62,000 bases of DNA, from assembly GCA_037447655.1 (NCBI GenBank), contig JBBHKE010002720.1, forward strand, positions 1 to 62,000. Reading direction: 5' to 3'. The notes under the pieces were generated by a model. The model saw only the letters and a program-made list of their open reading frames with translations, did no database searches and had not been told where the DNA came from. Positions 1 through 11,326 of this stretch are shown here, piece by piece (position 1 is the first letter of the stretch; the number at the start of each line of letters is the position of its first letter). The translations under genes were made by a program, and so were the position numbers. This DNA is from Zygnema cylindricum. Lineage: Eukaryota > Streptophyta > Zygnematophyceae > Zygnematales > Zygnemataceae.

Positions 1-452
1 GTCGCGAGAATTACGAGGAACGTACGGACGAGTGGAAAATGGACACGCGTCCGCCTAATGGCCTTGTCGTACAAAGGCCGTACTGAAAGTACATCGGTAG
101 TAGTACTTTCTGGTACTGTACAGTGTTTTGATTGGTTCGTACAGGCAGTAGATAGGGGTTGTGAGAGAGAACTGGGAAAAACTAGGACTTAGGAAAAATC
201 AGGTAGATAGTCCTCTCTCTCTTTGAAAGTTTGTATAAATTGGCATCTTTGCCACCCTATAACTTATCGCCTGGTTGGGCGTTTTCGGAGATTTTTTTTC
301 TACGGACTCAAAGGAGTCCACGATTTACAAGGGTGCAGTCAGATTGTCTGCTTGTCTGCTTGTGTAGCAGTGGTTTCCATTGAAAGTGGGTTAGTAAATA
401 ACTATCTAGAGGCTTTCTGTATTTTGTAGTCCAATGGAGGACAAAGAATTGC
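1..452 (+). mobile_element. Partial copia-family LTR (hairpin-LTR family), 3' portion
   Basis: The window opens inside an LTR. A TATA-like TATAAAT lies near 233, followed by a conserved leader that includes the hairpin GGACTC/GAGTCC (304-319) and a decayed second hairpin (321-340). The segment ends with a version of the family's terminal motif, an AATGGAGG-type block, near 435-452. The same ordered blocks occur at 32.4, 33.1 and 36.7 kb (+) and at 22.9, 33.4 and 55.1 kb (minus). The U3 part is off the window. No coding sequence was recognised here. Confidence 0.6.
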
Positions 453-534
453 AGATCTAAGCGCTGTTGATCACTCGGCTATTCCCATGTGAGTGTCTCC
501 CACTCTCTCCTTTTTCCTTGTCCCTCCCACTTTT

Positions 535-1533
535 CTAATCTCTTGCATTGTTTTGAAATACTTGCAGATTCTTAGTCATGAGCATGAAATCTATTTTCTT
601 GCTCAATGTTTGATGGTTGACTGCTTGCCGCTCCATTCTTGCTGTGGAGTGCCTCGAGTCTTTGTCCGTCAATTTCTGTCTGGTGCTATTTTTTCTGCCA
701 CTTTCGTGCACATTTGTCAGCTCTACCCATTTGGCTCGGTTGGAGTCGTCCGTCATTATGGCTTCGCTGCCACGGATGTGCCTCTTTCCTTTTGCAACAT
801 GCACGCAAATCTTTGCACACCTTGTTTGGTAAGCAATTCCTCCCGGATTTGTCGTGATCTATTTTGTGTCGTAGTTGCTTTTGATTGTTGCAGTTTCTTG
901 CTGAGTTTTGGATTTGCCTTGCTTGTAGCCTTGGTTGTCTCCACTCTCTCTCTGCAGGTTGCTTTGAACCTGCATGAAGTTAGACTCTTCCTTGTATTCC
1001 GTGTGAGCCTCCTCCTTTGTGTCATTATCATCTGAATGTGACTGACTGACCCTGTCTTCTCCTTTTGTTCCACTTGCAGGTGAACTGTAAGAGCCATCAG
1101 AGTTTGTGTTGGCTTTGGACACGTTTGTGGTGCTGGATTCGATCTCTAGCAGCACCTCCACCACTTCCCTCCACTCCCACTTTTCCGAATTCTACTCCTC
1201 CAACCAGGTGAGGACATCTGAAAATTCTTTCGGAAGTGAAAGGATTAGCCAACAAATTTGCCTGGCCACTGAGAATTTTAGGCATGATTTCTCTGCTCTG
1301 TCTAATAGAGTGAAGAAATGAGTGATGAATTCTTTGATGGATGTTCTATCTTGATAGGATGTTTGAAGGATATTCTTGGTTAGCTCGGTCCTCTTAGACC
1401 ATGAAAGTGTGATTTGCTCCTCTGTGCTTGTGACTAAGTTGTGGTCGCCCTTCGCGCTTCGGGAGCTCTCTGCAGTTTTCCATGTTGTCTCTTTCCTCTT
1501 TGACCATGCCGTATTGTTGACATTGTCCCTCAT
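535..1533 (-). pseudogene. Degenerate Ty1/copia gag
   Basis: The minus-strand frame 1533-1192 contains a UBN2/copia-gag-like stretch. It has a long helical region and then a run resembling the family pattern 'sv.eyi..f..l.d.L...g..is...q...LL.sLP.ef'. Here it reads SIKEFITHFF, then LDRAEKS, then LILSLPKEFSDVL. Downstream frames (1164-859 and 804-535) are polar and out of register with each other. A possible decayed zinc knuckle (Cys and His without the full CCHC set) lies near 780-830. Multiple frameshifts show a dead copy. It is cut on its 3' side by the LTR at 1-452. Assignment to copia rather than another LTR order rests on the gag pattern alone. Confidence 0.5.
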
Positions 1534-1640
1534 GATCTCTCCTTAACAGAATGTTTGGTCATCTGTCTGAGAGGCCTAGTTTCTCGGTGAAACCGTTCTG
1601 ATTAGGTTTTCTGTTTGCTGATCAGGTTTTAAGTTTGCTG

Positions 1641-1694
1641 CTTCTGCAGCTTATGCAGCTTCTGCAGCTTATGCAGCTTCTGCAGCTTATGCAG
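1641..1694. repeat. 18-bp tandem repeat, three exact copies
   Basis: The unit CTTCTGCAGCTTATGCAG is repeated three times without mismatch. It lies between the gag remnant and the putative 5' LTR of the minus-strand copia element, so it would be in that element's leader. Confidence 0.9.
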
Positions 1695-1809
1695 GAATCG
1701 GAAGTGACGTCGTTGTGGACTCACTGCTCGGATTCGCCTGCCCTCAACTCCTCTACTCTAGAGACCTTTTGAAGACACACGGGGCACCACTCGAAGTGGG
1801 CCCATAACC

Positions 1810-2110
1810 TGTTGGTTTTAGGCGCTCACCCTAGCCCTTGGCCGAGGGCTAAGGTAGATAAGCCTAAAATATACACTAGGAAGTAGTGTCGTTATGTGTT
1901 TTACAAAGGGTTTAGAGATGGGAGTAGAAATAGATGTAGACAATAGATTGAGGTAGGTTTAGGCAGCTTTAAATGGAATTATAAAAGGTAGAAATTACAA
2001 TTGTCTCTTGGATATTTCCCTCTTTTAATAAAAGCTGGATTCTCCTCCTATGCCTATTCGTCTAATCTTTGTGATATCTGTACAATGATTTTTTCTCTGA
2101 ATAAAACTGT
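1810..2110 (-). mobile_element. Putative 5' LTR end of the minus-strand copia remnant
   Basis: Read on the minus strand, an A+T-rich segment with an AATAAA-type motif ends in CCAACA (1810-1815) and is followed by GGTTATGGGCCCAC. This is a typical LTR end (CA) followed by a candidate primer-binding site. It lies upstream of the minus-strand gag remnant. The LTR start was not located; it should fall near the beginning of the host-gene region at about 2.15 kb. Confidence 0.35.
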
Positions 2111-2369
2111 TGCACATCATTGCCTACCAAATTGTTGTGAAAGCTTGTTCTAACCGAGATAGTCTCTTCCTGTGGAATGCTTGCTATTTGTACATGTGCA
2201 CTCCAATCTCAATGTGAAATGTGTGCACGATAATCAATCGCTAACACGTATACATAGTTTCAGCCGTCGGTGGCCGCGCCCAAAAATGCGTCAGATCAAT
2301 AAAGTGAATGTCTTGGAATCTGGCGATCCGATTTCCGTACATAACATCGTCCAAGATCGCCTAAAAATA

Positions 2370-2960
2370 ACACTTCACTGACAACAAAGTCAAACATAAT
2401 TGTAATGGCCTGCATGTTTGTCACATGTATACATTTTTCCTCCGTGTTGCGGATAGATTACAAAAATGAATAAATATACGTTTACATCCACAAAATAAAT
2501 AAGAGAACAAAATATGACTTGTGGAGTAGATTTATCGTTCGTAATAAAAACAAAATGTATTTCATGGTCTTTCCTGATCAATTTGCCCAATTTGTATGAG
2601 CCCCTTTCGCTCTTTTCATTTGTAGCAAATTTAAGAGTAAAAATGGTTCGTCATTAATTGTGTATGACGCACTATTTGGAAACAATAATATGACATGGAT
2701 CTTGCGTTTCCACTTGGGAGGTTTTATCCTTGGAGAAAATTATGTAAAGTCAATATTTCATCTTAAAATTGATTGGACATTTCCATCTTCTTTCGGGAAT
2801 CAAGTATATTTGGTGTTTTGGCAATTCCCGCAGACACTATTTTTTAGGAGCTTAAACTTCGAGTGGTGTTTAATTCGTGCAAGCATTAGGTGGTCACGAA
2901 TTTTAAGGGAATAACATAGTCACAGTTTCAAGCCCTTGCTGATCAAAAAACATTTTTGCG
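2370..2960. repeat. Segmental repeat D1 (paralogous to 9490-10235)
   Basis: This block is clearly similar to 9490-10235. Shared stretches include the region after AATGGCCTGCATG and the block around TTTCATTTGTAGCAAATTT, in the same order. It flanks the duplicated gene modules on the left and D2 flanks them on the right. It is probably intronic or flanking sequence of the duplicated minus-strand gene; no coding exon was recognised. D1 shows the uninterrupted 'GGAGTA' site at which D2 carries a small MITE. Confidence 0.7.
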
Positions 2961-3175
2961 CTATGCTATGGGGAAAAAACGTCGAACAACATCTACCTGG
3001 GTAGTCTCGTTTAAAGAAAGAAATAACACTTGTATAAATAGATACGAGCTTATGTCAAAAGTTTATTTAACTATTGCCGTGAGATTATATGTGACAAGGG
3101 ATTAGCACTCTCGAGTGAATTCTTGCATAAACTGCAAGTCTTCCAAAAGAAAAAGTATTCGTAAGTCAAACGCAC

Positions 3176-3211
3176 CTGGAGGAGGTGGAGGAGGGCTTGG
3201 AGGAGGAGGTG
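3176..3211 (-). CDS. Proline-rich linker exon of the PPC-domain gene (putative)
   Basis: On the minus strand a 36-nt exon candidate sits between an acceptor (..CTAG) and a donor (CAG|GTGCG). It encodes A-PPPP-S-PPPPPP and both flanking introns are phase 1. Its acceptor region is homologous to the acceptor region of the PPC 'a' exon at 5968, so it sits in the position of a domain start. Proline-serine linkers of this kind separate domains in extracellular hydroxyproline-rich proteins of green algae (family knowledge). Exon status is predicted from splice consensus and phase only. Confidence 0.5.
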
Positions 3212-3971
3212 CTAGAATTTTGGGGGATTGAAATGGAGATAAGTAAATCCTAAAAATGTTTTGTTGCAGGCAAAAAGATGGAAAAAACATGAAAACACGA
3301 GACATGTCCACGGTCAAACGTATTCAACAAGAACAAAGTATTTATGAGATGAATAAGTGACTAAATGATCTAATCACATGCATGTTTGTCAGTTATCCGG
3401 AGTATTAGGACAACTCTTAGTTTTGTTACATGTCGTGTGAATTTTCGGAAAAAGAACCTTTGATCAAAATCATAAGTTTGTTTAAGGGTGAATATTAGCT
3501 GTTTTTATTTCAGGCTTGGAATAGAAGTTAAATATATACGCATAACCGATTTTTGGGTAAAAACATTCGTTTCCTATTCACCAAAAAAAGTGTTACACAA
3601 CAGACTGTCTGTTGATATTTAAAGTATTATATTAAGTTAAAAAAACAAGTTTTGGATGTCGACTGGAAGATTGATAACACGATGAAAAATATTTAAGCAC
3701 AACTACAAAATTTCCACAAAGATATAAAAAAAAAAAAAAAATACTCTTTTGAGCTAAAGGTAGCTGAACAAAATTGCATCATCCACCAAAATTATGAAGT
3801 GAAGATACCAGAGAATACAAAGAAAAAAACATCAAAAAATGTGGAGTGAAGATACCAGAAAGTATAAAGTGAAATGCCAAAAATTTGAAGAAGAAATCCC
3901 AATAAGTTTGGCGTAGAAATTCCAAAACCTGCAAAGCGTTTAACCAAAAAAGGGTGAAAATAAAATACTAA

Positions 3972-3998
3972 AACATACAGTGGAATACTACTACTTGC
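3972..3998 (-). pseudogene. Decayed exon c of PPC module copy 1
   Basis: At the position matching exon c of copy 2 (6897-6957), the minus strand reads TTTGCAA followed by GTAGTAGTATTCC. The acceptor AG seen in copy 2 (TTTACAG) has become AA, and the frame meets a stop after eight codons. The downstream 'SFGRFSLRV' part is not recognisable. Copy 1 therefore cannot produce a complete domain by the route used by copy 2. Confidence 0.55.
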
Positions 3999-4194
3999 AA
4001 ATCCACATGCACAAACAATTCAGGGGTGAGAAATGAACAACGTTTTTTACGATCATCTCTACGTGTCCTCTGCTTTCCGATGCACACACTGTCCCAAAGA
4101 TTCATGAATTTTATCGAAATCCACAAATATTTCAGTATCTTCAAGAAACAAAGCAGAAACAAACCGTTATTTTTGAAAAAGCAAGGGAATTTAC

Positions 4195-4353
4195 AATAAT
4201 GTACGCAATATTAGCAAGAAGTAGTCGATTTCGCAAAATGGATGTGTGTCCGTCGTCATTGATTGAAATACTCGTCCATCTTGTCCCAATTACCCTATAC
4301 AGGTAGAGGACGGTGTCAAATCCTTGTACGTCACAAGTTGATATAGTGACCAC
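4195..4353 (-). CDS. PPC-like domain, exon b of copy 1
   Basis: This 159-nt exon (53 codons, phase 0 at both ends) is bounded by TTCAG|GTG and ATT|GTAAAT on the minus strand. It encodes the core of a PPC (bacterial pre-peptidase C-terminal)-like beta-sandwich. The family pattern is visible in order: VVTISTCD, then FDTVLYLY, then a polar loop with NDD, then IAYII. It is about 75% identical by eye to exon b of copy 2, with a three-codon length difference in the loop. It is expected to be an extracellular adhesion or enzyme-appended domain; the protein it belonged to is not recognised. Confidence 0.65.
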
Positions 4354-5834
4354 CTGAATCATCCCACATTCCCTTTATCATGCACTTCGGAATTTAGGGA
4401 TTGTAGGCCTTAAGTTCTTTTGCTCTGGGGGACATTTGTTCATTTTTTCGATTAAGAAACTTTGAGCAATACAAAATTTGTTGAACTCCATTAGTTTGTA
4501 GTCGCATGAAATGCTGACAAATTAGAAAATCAATTAAAAATGGGCACCTTTACCATAAGATAGGAAATGCGTTCAGAATTTCCCCTTCAAATACCGGGAA
4601 ACATCCCCTATGACCAATTCGCAGTTTTTACCAATGACGCGTATCGAACTGAATCGCAATCTATTTTATGCGTCTCGATATCTATTAAGTACTCTTGGAA
4701 CGGTTGGCAACGTTTTGGCGCATTTTTGTATCGCAATTTTTCTAATTATTGATTTTAATTATTCATGTGGTAAATAGAGTTATTAACACTAATTGTTTCT
4801 ACACACTAATAATGTATTAACACTAAGCGAATCAAGGTGTAGTTACGTTTAGTGTTAGTTACGTTTGCCGAAAGTACTTCTAGTTGTTACGTTTCGAGTA
4901 GTTTCAGTTCGCGTCATTCTTTAATTTGAGTCTGAGTACATTTGAATAAGATTTCGAGATTCAATCCGGCGACAAAGTTAAAAGCAAGCGTGTGAGAGAA
5001 TTAGAATCAATTCGTGTATAATCAGTGAGGAATTAATGTGTGACCAATGTAAGAGAATTAATACGAGTGAATGTTTATGAGGGTTAATTTTGTCTCTATC
5101 TTGTCATAAGGTGCATTATATATATGTAAAGTAAGCTGGTTGATGTTTAATTTGAGTTGCAATTCGCTTTTGTATTCTAAAATTTTGCGCATTCCGATTG
5201 AGTATTGATCCTGTCAGGGTTAGTCACAAATCCGCCATATCATCGATACACCATCACATCGATTAAGATCGAGAGCCCCCCCTACATTAAAGAATAATAA
5301 TAGATCAGTCCGGTTCGATCCTCATCACTAGTTTTGATGTCAGTTCAACAATGTGGAAATTCTCCGGTGAGCAAAAATTTACCTATACAAAATGACAAAT
5401 AGTAAGGAATACGATCATAACGAATATTATCTCTGTTTTTAGCCAAAATGCCTTTTCAATTTTAAAATTTACAAATTACAATGTTGGTAAATCAATTTCA
5501 TAAATTCGTTATTAGAAAATCCAGATTTAAATGCTTCTACTGTAAGCACTCAAATCAACACCAACCATACCAACGTTGATAGTTTTCAAGTATAATGTCA
5601 GTAGTTGCAAGTTGCTAGGTTTAAGTGTGGAAAGCCAAGTTTAGGAATCCAAGTCCAAAAAATTCATGTGGTAAGAACATTATGATGGAACTTCCATTCG
5701 GTATTTCAACTGTAAGAAAATAAGGGTAGAAATCAATGTTAGTACATCCGAGTACAGAAATATATGTTAAAAGATTTAAGCATTAATCATGTCCACTGCA
5801 GCATTAATAATTCAGATTTTGGGTTTGGATTCAC

Positions 5835-5968
5835 CTGTTCAATTGGTGATGTGTACGAGAAGAAAACGTCCGGGCCTGGGCTACTATTGTGGCTATCCGA
5901 GAAACCTGTGGAATCTCCCTCATAATAAAACGGAATCGAAGAAATATTAATCGGAATATTAAGTGTTC
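5835..5968 (-). CDS. PPC-like domain, exon a of copy 1
   Basis: This 134-nt exon (phase 1 upstream, phase 0 downstream; donor CAG|GTGAAT) encodes the N-terminal strands of the PPC-like domain. The visible pattern is ISSIPFYYEGDSTG, a variable loop, then GPDVFFSYT. It corresponds to the family motif of a small-residue-rich GDT turn followed by a 'DV.Y.ft' strand. It is one codon shorter than exon a of copy 2. Its spacing to exon b (about 1.5 kb) matches that in copy 2, which supports a genomic tandem duplication of about 2.9 kb. Confidence 0.65.
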
Positions 5969-6896
5969 CTTGGAGGATTGAAATGGAGATAAGTAAAACC
6001 AATGCAAAAGGAGGAATGAAAAATGGGAACAAGAGACATGTCCAGGGTCAAATTTATTGAACAAAAACAAAATATTTTTAAGATGATTAAGTGACTAAAA
6101 TGATCTAGTCACTTGCATGTTTGTCGGTTATTTATAGTATGAAGACTCCTCTTAGTTTAGTTGCCTTTTTTTGACATGTCGTGTGAATTTTCTGAAAATG
6201 ATTCTTTGATCCAAATCATTTTTTTTTTGGGTGAAAGCTACCAGAAAAATTAGTTGTTTTTGTTTCTGATTTGGAATAGAGGTCAAATTTATACGCATAA
6301 CATATTTCTCGGGTAAAAACATTCGTTTTACATCCACCACAAAAAATGTTGCACAACAGACTCTGTTGATATTTACAGCATTCTATTGAGTTAAAAAAAT
6401 AAGTTTTGAATGTCAACTGGAAGATTGACAACACGTTGTGAATCTTTTTGTATATATTACCTTGTAGTTAGCGAGGACTTTTGGCATACGTGTCAGAGAT
6501 CCAAATTGTAGTAACATGAAACATTGGCCTTTTTTGCCTTCAAACAAATTGCATGATCATTTTCCCATGTACATCAATAATAGGCATTTCAAATCTCATA
6601 AAAGATTACTCCTTTTTCATGCTTTATGGCAAAAACACATGAGAATGTATAATACACTAGCAGCTGAAATTCCCCTAGTGCAAGCGAAGATTTGCGCGTT
6701 CTACAATTGTGCATCATTCTTCTAAGCTTATCACTTCAGTGTGTCGGAATTTTTCAGACTATTTCTCGTTGACATCCATCACTGCACTTCAATATTTTGT
6801 GTGGGTTTATTATTAAACGGGGGCGCCATAGAACATATGGTTAACATTAACGTTTAACAAAAATACTACAGGGCCCTTTCAAAAGGATCCTCTTAC

Positions 6897-6957
6897 CATC
6901 AAGTTGCACTCTTAAGGAGAAACGGCCAAAGCTAGCATACCTGGAACCATCTACCAC
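6897..6957 (-). CDS. PPC-like domain, exon c of copy 2
   Basis: This 61-nt exon is bounded by TTTACAG|GTG and GATG|GTAAGA on the minus strand. It encodes VVDGSRYASFGRFSLRVQLD, the last strands of a PPC-like domain (family pattern 'Y.ivVdG....G.f.L.v'). Joined in phase to exon b of copy 2 it completes YII-VVDG. It ends in phase 1, so the whole a+b+c module is 1-1 symmetrical. Confidence 0.65.
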
Positions 6958-7156
6958 CTGTAAATCCCACATACACAAATAATTCAGGGGTGAGAAATGG
7001 ACAACGCTCTTGACGGTCACCTCCACGTGTACTCTGCTCACACTGCTCCACAGATGCACGCATTTTAATACAAATCCACAAATATTTCAGTTGATACAAA
7101 CATGTATTGATCTTCAAGATACAAACTGTAATTTTTGAGAAAGGAAGGGAATTTAC

Positions 7157-7324
7157 AATAATGTACGTAGCATATTTAATGAGTCGTTGGTTGTGCAAAA
7201 TGGATGTGTGTGAAGTGCATCCCTCGTCATCAGACGAACTAATCCTCCAACCTATGCCAATTTCTTTGTACAGGTAGAGGACGGTGTCAAATCCTTGTAC
7301 ATCACAAGTTGATATAGTGACCAC
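7157..7324 (-). CDS. PPC-like domain, exon b of copy 2
   Basis: This 168-nt exon (56 codons, phase 0/0) has acceptor TTCAG|GTG and donor ATT|GTAAAT. It encodes VVTISTCD, GFDTVLYLY, a loop with SDDE and a cysteine, and YATYII. This is the strand pattern of PPC-like domains ('v.istC...fDTvLyly......NDD...S.i.......Y.i'). The open frame is intact and joins in phase to exons a (8751-8887) and c (6897-6957). Confidence 0.7.
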
Positions 7325-8750
7325 CTGAACCATCCCACATTCCCTTTATCATGCACTTGAGAATTAAGGGATTGTGGGCCATAATATTTTTTGCTCAAGG
7401 GGACATTTGTCATTTTTTCGATTAAAAAACTTCGAACAATACAAAAACGTCGAAATCCTTTAGTTTGTAGTTGTATAAAGTGCTGAAAAATTAGTAAATC
7501 AAAAAAAATTGGGCACCTTTACCATAAGATAGGAAACGGGTTAAGAATTTCCCCTTCAAATAGCGAGAAACATCCCCCATGACCAATTTATAGTTTTTAC
7601 TAGTGACGCGTATCGAACTAAATCGCAATTTAGTTTACACGGCTCGACTTCCATAAAATTCTCGATGAACGGTTGGTGGCGTTTTAGCTCATTTTTGTAT
7701 CGCTATTTCTCCAGTTTTTGGTGTCCATATTAAAAAATATTAAACGCTTCAAAAGTGAGAAACTGCTTATTATTTTTTTCCGCATCGTGCATGCTAATTT
7801 CTATCCTTTTCATTTTGGCTTTGGCGTTCTTTTTTAAAGGTCTTTTTAGGATTTTCCAAACATTTTTTGCTTTCGGGTAGAGGGGGGGCTTGGGTTTTTT
7901 GAGGATTTTTGTGTTCTTTAAAGGTTCTAGGTTTTCCTTAGAATTTTTGGCGTTTTCCAGATTTATTATGATCTTGAAGTTCATTTAAGATTTCCAGTGG
8001 CTTTTAGGGCTTTCAGCTTTAAGGCTTAATTTCTGGGGTTTCTTTTTTTTCTCAATGAGAATGGCGCTTCGGGGTAACAACAGTTTGATTATATGCAATT
8101 TCATGCTTTTTTTAAACCTTTTTGAAACTAGGGTTAATCATAAATCTGTCATATCATCGATACACCATCACATCGATTAAGACCAAGACCCCTCTCTCGA
8201 CATCAAAGCACAAAAATAGATCAGTCCGGTTCGATCCTCATCCCTAGTTTTTATGTCAGTTCAACAATGTGGAAATTCTCCGGTGGGCGAAAATTTACCT
8301 ATGCAAAATGCTAAATACTACACGATCATAACGTTGTTGATGTTATTATAGAATATCTCTGTTTTTAGCTAAAAAAACTTTTCAATTTTAAAATTTACTA
8401 ATTAAAATGGTGGTCAATCGATTATATAAATTCATTATTAGAAACTCTAGATTTAATTGCTTCTAATGCAAGTATTCAAATCAAGACCTAGTTGATAAAG
8501 TTCAAGTATAAAGTTGATTGTTGCAAGCAGCTAAGTTCAAGTGTGGAGAGGCGAGTTTAGGAATCCAAGTCCAAAAAATTCATGTGGTAAGAAATTTATG
8601 TTGTAACTTCCATTTGGTATTTCAATTGTAAGAAAATAAGGGTAGAAATCGATGTTAGTACATCCGAGTTCAGATATCTATGTTAGAATATTCAAGCATT
8701 GATCATGTAGACTGTAGCATTAATAATTCAGATTTTGGGATTGTATTCAC

Positions 8751-8887
8751 CTGTTCGATTTTTGTTGTGTACGAGAAGTAAACGTCCGGGCCTACGTTAC
8801 CAAGGTGGCCATTCGGGAAACCCGTAGAATCTCCCTCATAATAATATGGAACCGAAGAAATAATAATTGGTTTACCATATGTTCCCA
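8751..8887 (-). CDS. PPC-like domain, exon a of copy 2
   Basis: This 137-nt exon has acceptor CTACAG|TGGGA and donor CAG|GTGAAT on the minus strand, in phases 1 and 0. It encodes IISSVPYYYEGDSTG followed by a loop and GPDVYFSYT. Together with exons b and c it gives a continuous domain of about 120 residues. Upstream exons (signal peptide, other domains) should lie at higher coordinates, but the gene is interrupted near 10235 by a copia element, so this is a gene fragment. Confidence 0.7.
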
Positions 8888-9489
8888 CTGTAGGATTCTC
8901 CAGAAAAAACAACACAATATAAAGCAGTCAATCTCAAATGTGTTGTCACAACAGCGTAACGAAAAAGAGAAGGATAGAAAATGGCGAGGACGAAGCAAAA
9001 TAAAGAGCAATGTTGTACATGATTAAAGTTTATGTTCAAAATATGTAAAGTTGAAAACCGAATAAGTTAAGTTATTGAATTGTAGATTTGGAGATAGAGA
9101 ATCTTTCCTCGAACAAAGGCAAAACGAGGTTTCAAAAACTTGATGAGGTTTTTATTACATGAAGCAAGATTACTTTGATAAGAATCAATATATTGGTTTT
9201 TCTTTCAAGAAAGCTCAACGATTAAAGTGACTTGTTTTCGGGCATCAACATGAACATAAATTGTCCAGAAGCGTGGGATGTGATCGTTACAAGTAAGAGC
9301 TGGGAAACATTAGGCCATTTTTCAGGGCATGTCATGACCATTTTCAACGATCAGGCGAAATTCGACAGTGCAGAGCAAAACTCGACTGTCATAAACAGCC
9401 GGATCATAAATACGGATCATTCAATATTATAAACACTGGACCCTAGTTCTATCAGCGGCAACGTCCATTTATTAGCTCGAACCTTACGA

Positions 9490-10235
9490 CAACGAAGTCA
9501 AACATAAATGTAATGGCCTGCATGTTTCCATATAGACACATTTATTCTCTGTGTTGCGCATATACTGAGGAAATGAAAAAATGTACATTAACATCCACAA
9601 AATAAATAAGAAAAAAATATGACCTGTGGAGTATACCGCAAATCGTTTTTAGCGTATTGAACGCTAATTTGGTTCCCCCAAATTTTTCCCAAATTCTCAA
9701 ATAGAATTATCCATACTATTTAAAAAAAAACCTTAATTTCTAATAAGAGTAAATGATTTCTTTGAAAATTTTCAAATTCCCAATTAGCGTTAATAACGGT
9801 AATTATTCTTATACGCTAAAAAAACTTCTACGCTAGTAACAATTCGCGGTGTAGCGATACAGATCGTAATAAAAAAGAATGTTTTTCATGGATTTTCACA
9901 ATCAATTTGCCCAATTTGTATATGCCCGTTTCGTTCTTTTCATTTGTAGCAAATTTAAGAGTAAAAACAGTTCGTCATTAGATGTGTATAACGCAGTATT
10001 TGGTAAACAAAAATATGACATGGATGTTGCATTTCCAGTTGGGAGGTTTCATTCTTGGAGAAAATCGAGTAAAGTCAATATTTCTTCTTAAAATTGATTA
10101 GACCTGTCCATCATCCTTCGGGAATCGAGTATGTTGGTTGATTTGGCAATGCAGGGAAACACTATCTTTAAGGAGCTTATACTTGGGATGGCGGTTAATC
10201 CGTGTAAGCATTAGGTGTTCACGAATTTTAAGAGA
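9490..10235. repeat. Segmental repeat D2 (paralogous to 2370-2960)
   Basis: This is the right-hand copy of the D block, colinear with 2370-2960 apart from a 217-bp MITE at 9635-9851. Similarity stops at the common phrase CACGAATTTTAAG, after which the copia RT sequence begins (about 10236) on this side and unrelated sequence on the other. Confidence 0.7.
9635..9851. mobile_element. MITE, TA target site, CACCG...GATT-type TIR (family T)
   Basis: Termini TACCGCAAATCG and CAATTCGCGGTG are inverted and flanked by TA on both sides. The inner ends carry AGCGTA/ACGCTA. The paralogous D1 block is uninterrupted at this place (GGAGTA), so it is a natural empty site. The TA duplication suggests a Tc1/mariner-like helper; there is no coding capacity. 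Confidence 0.75.
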
Positions 10236-10410
10236 ATGAGGAGATGGCCTCAATTATGGCGGCCGATACTTGGGAGCTGGTGGAATGCCCACCTGACCGA
10301 AAGCCAATTTGGTGTAAGTGGGTATTCAAACTAAAACTCAACCCAGATAACTCCATTGAGCCCTATAAGGCACGGTTGGTGGCCAAAGGGTTCACTCAGA
10401 AAGAGGGAAT
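10236..10410 (+). pseudogene. Copia reverse transcriptase, N-terminal piece (outer copia element)
   Basis: The frame encodes EEMASIMAADTWELVE, then KPIWCKWVFKLK, then YKARLVAKGFTQKEGI. This is the start of the RVT_2 domain of Ty1/copia polymerases. The frame stops at an insertion whose target duplication is GGAAT (10406-10410); the domain resumes in register at 29567 with GIDYGETFAP. The element is 5'-truncated at about 10235, where gag, protease, integrase and the 5' LTR are missing. Confidence 0.85.
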
Positions 10411-10657
10411 TGAAAGGATCGAAAAATAAAATAAAAACTGAGTGCAAATGCAAGCGGGAAGCATAAAAGATAAAACACACACAAGAGAAAGATTACCCCA
10501 AGGAAGCCAATCTATTCCACGGAGAACATTTCTTACATAATTTCCTCACTCCCTCAAAACACTCTCATTTCTTAATCCTCTAACTTCTCAAACTCACTAA
10601 GCTATCAAACTCCTTTTAACTCCATGATAAACTACAAGGAAGATCAACTCTCACTCA

Positions 10658-11323
10658 GGGTATGGTTACATCAGACGAAAAGTGAGGTTTAATATAAAAT
10701 TTTGTACTTGCCCGTACCATGCCATACTATATTTTCGTGAGTTTATTGAGAACAACATTACAGGAAATAAGATTACGATCTCCAAGTATCCGGGAGAAGA
10801 CATCAACCGTCCGATTACATTTTGGTCTTCATCTGCGAAATAATCGCTCCATCCGCCTTTTTATTGGTGAACCCACCTCGCAGAGGTGGGTTCACCAATA
10901 CAGAACCAGTCAATTCGCTACACCTGGATGGAAGACACGTGCGTCGATGAAAAATGAAAATTTTCACACGTCCTCAAAGTCACGTGCCTTCAGACAAGGT
11001 GGCCAAAAAATCTTTGCCGAAAAGAAATACGGTTTTTTCTTGAAAATTAGCAGAGTGAAGGAGATCTTTAAGGTACATTGACGCGGTACACTTGCGAAGT
11101 ACACGTACGTAATACGCAAGTACAAATTTCCATACGAAAATGGTCGGTTTCCAAATCTTTGACAATTTTAGAGATTTGATCTTCAACTTACGTGGAACCA
11201 CTCAAATCAGAACACGTATGTTAAATTTTTTTTACAGACGATACGTGATGTAACCGAGGTCTTTGTAATACATAAATTTTGCTGTCCGTGCTATTAGAAA
11301 GACCTCCTCATGTAACCACCCCC
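10658..11323. mobile_element. MITE i, PIF/Harbinger-like, TSD TCA
   Basis: This 666-bp element has termini GGGTATGGTTACATCAG and, inverted, GGGGGTGGTTACATGAG. TCA lies on both sides (10655-10657 and 11324-11326). The other LTR copy reads straight through the site (CTCACTCAATTG). Near its centre is a perfect inverted repeat with 18-bp arms and a 3-nt loop (10862-10900). It has no transposase; the 3-bp TSD and GGG termini fit PIF/Harbinger-type helpers. Confidence 0.85.
10862..10900. repeat. Perfect 18-bp inverted repeat inside MITE i
   Basis: Arms 10862-10879 and 10883-10900 are perfectly complementary with loop GCA. The core AACCCACCTC / GAGGTGGGTT is shared with the MITE at 42603-43339 and the partial copy at 44878. 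Confidence 0.9.
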
Positions 11324-11326
11324 TCA

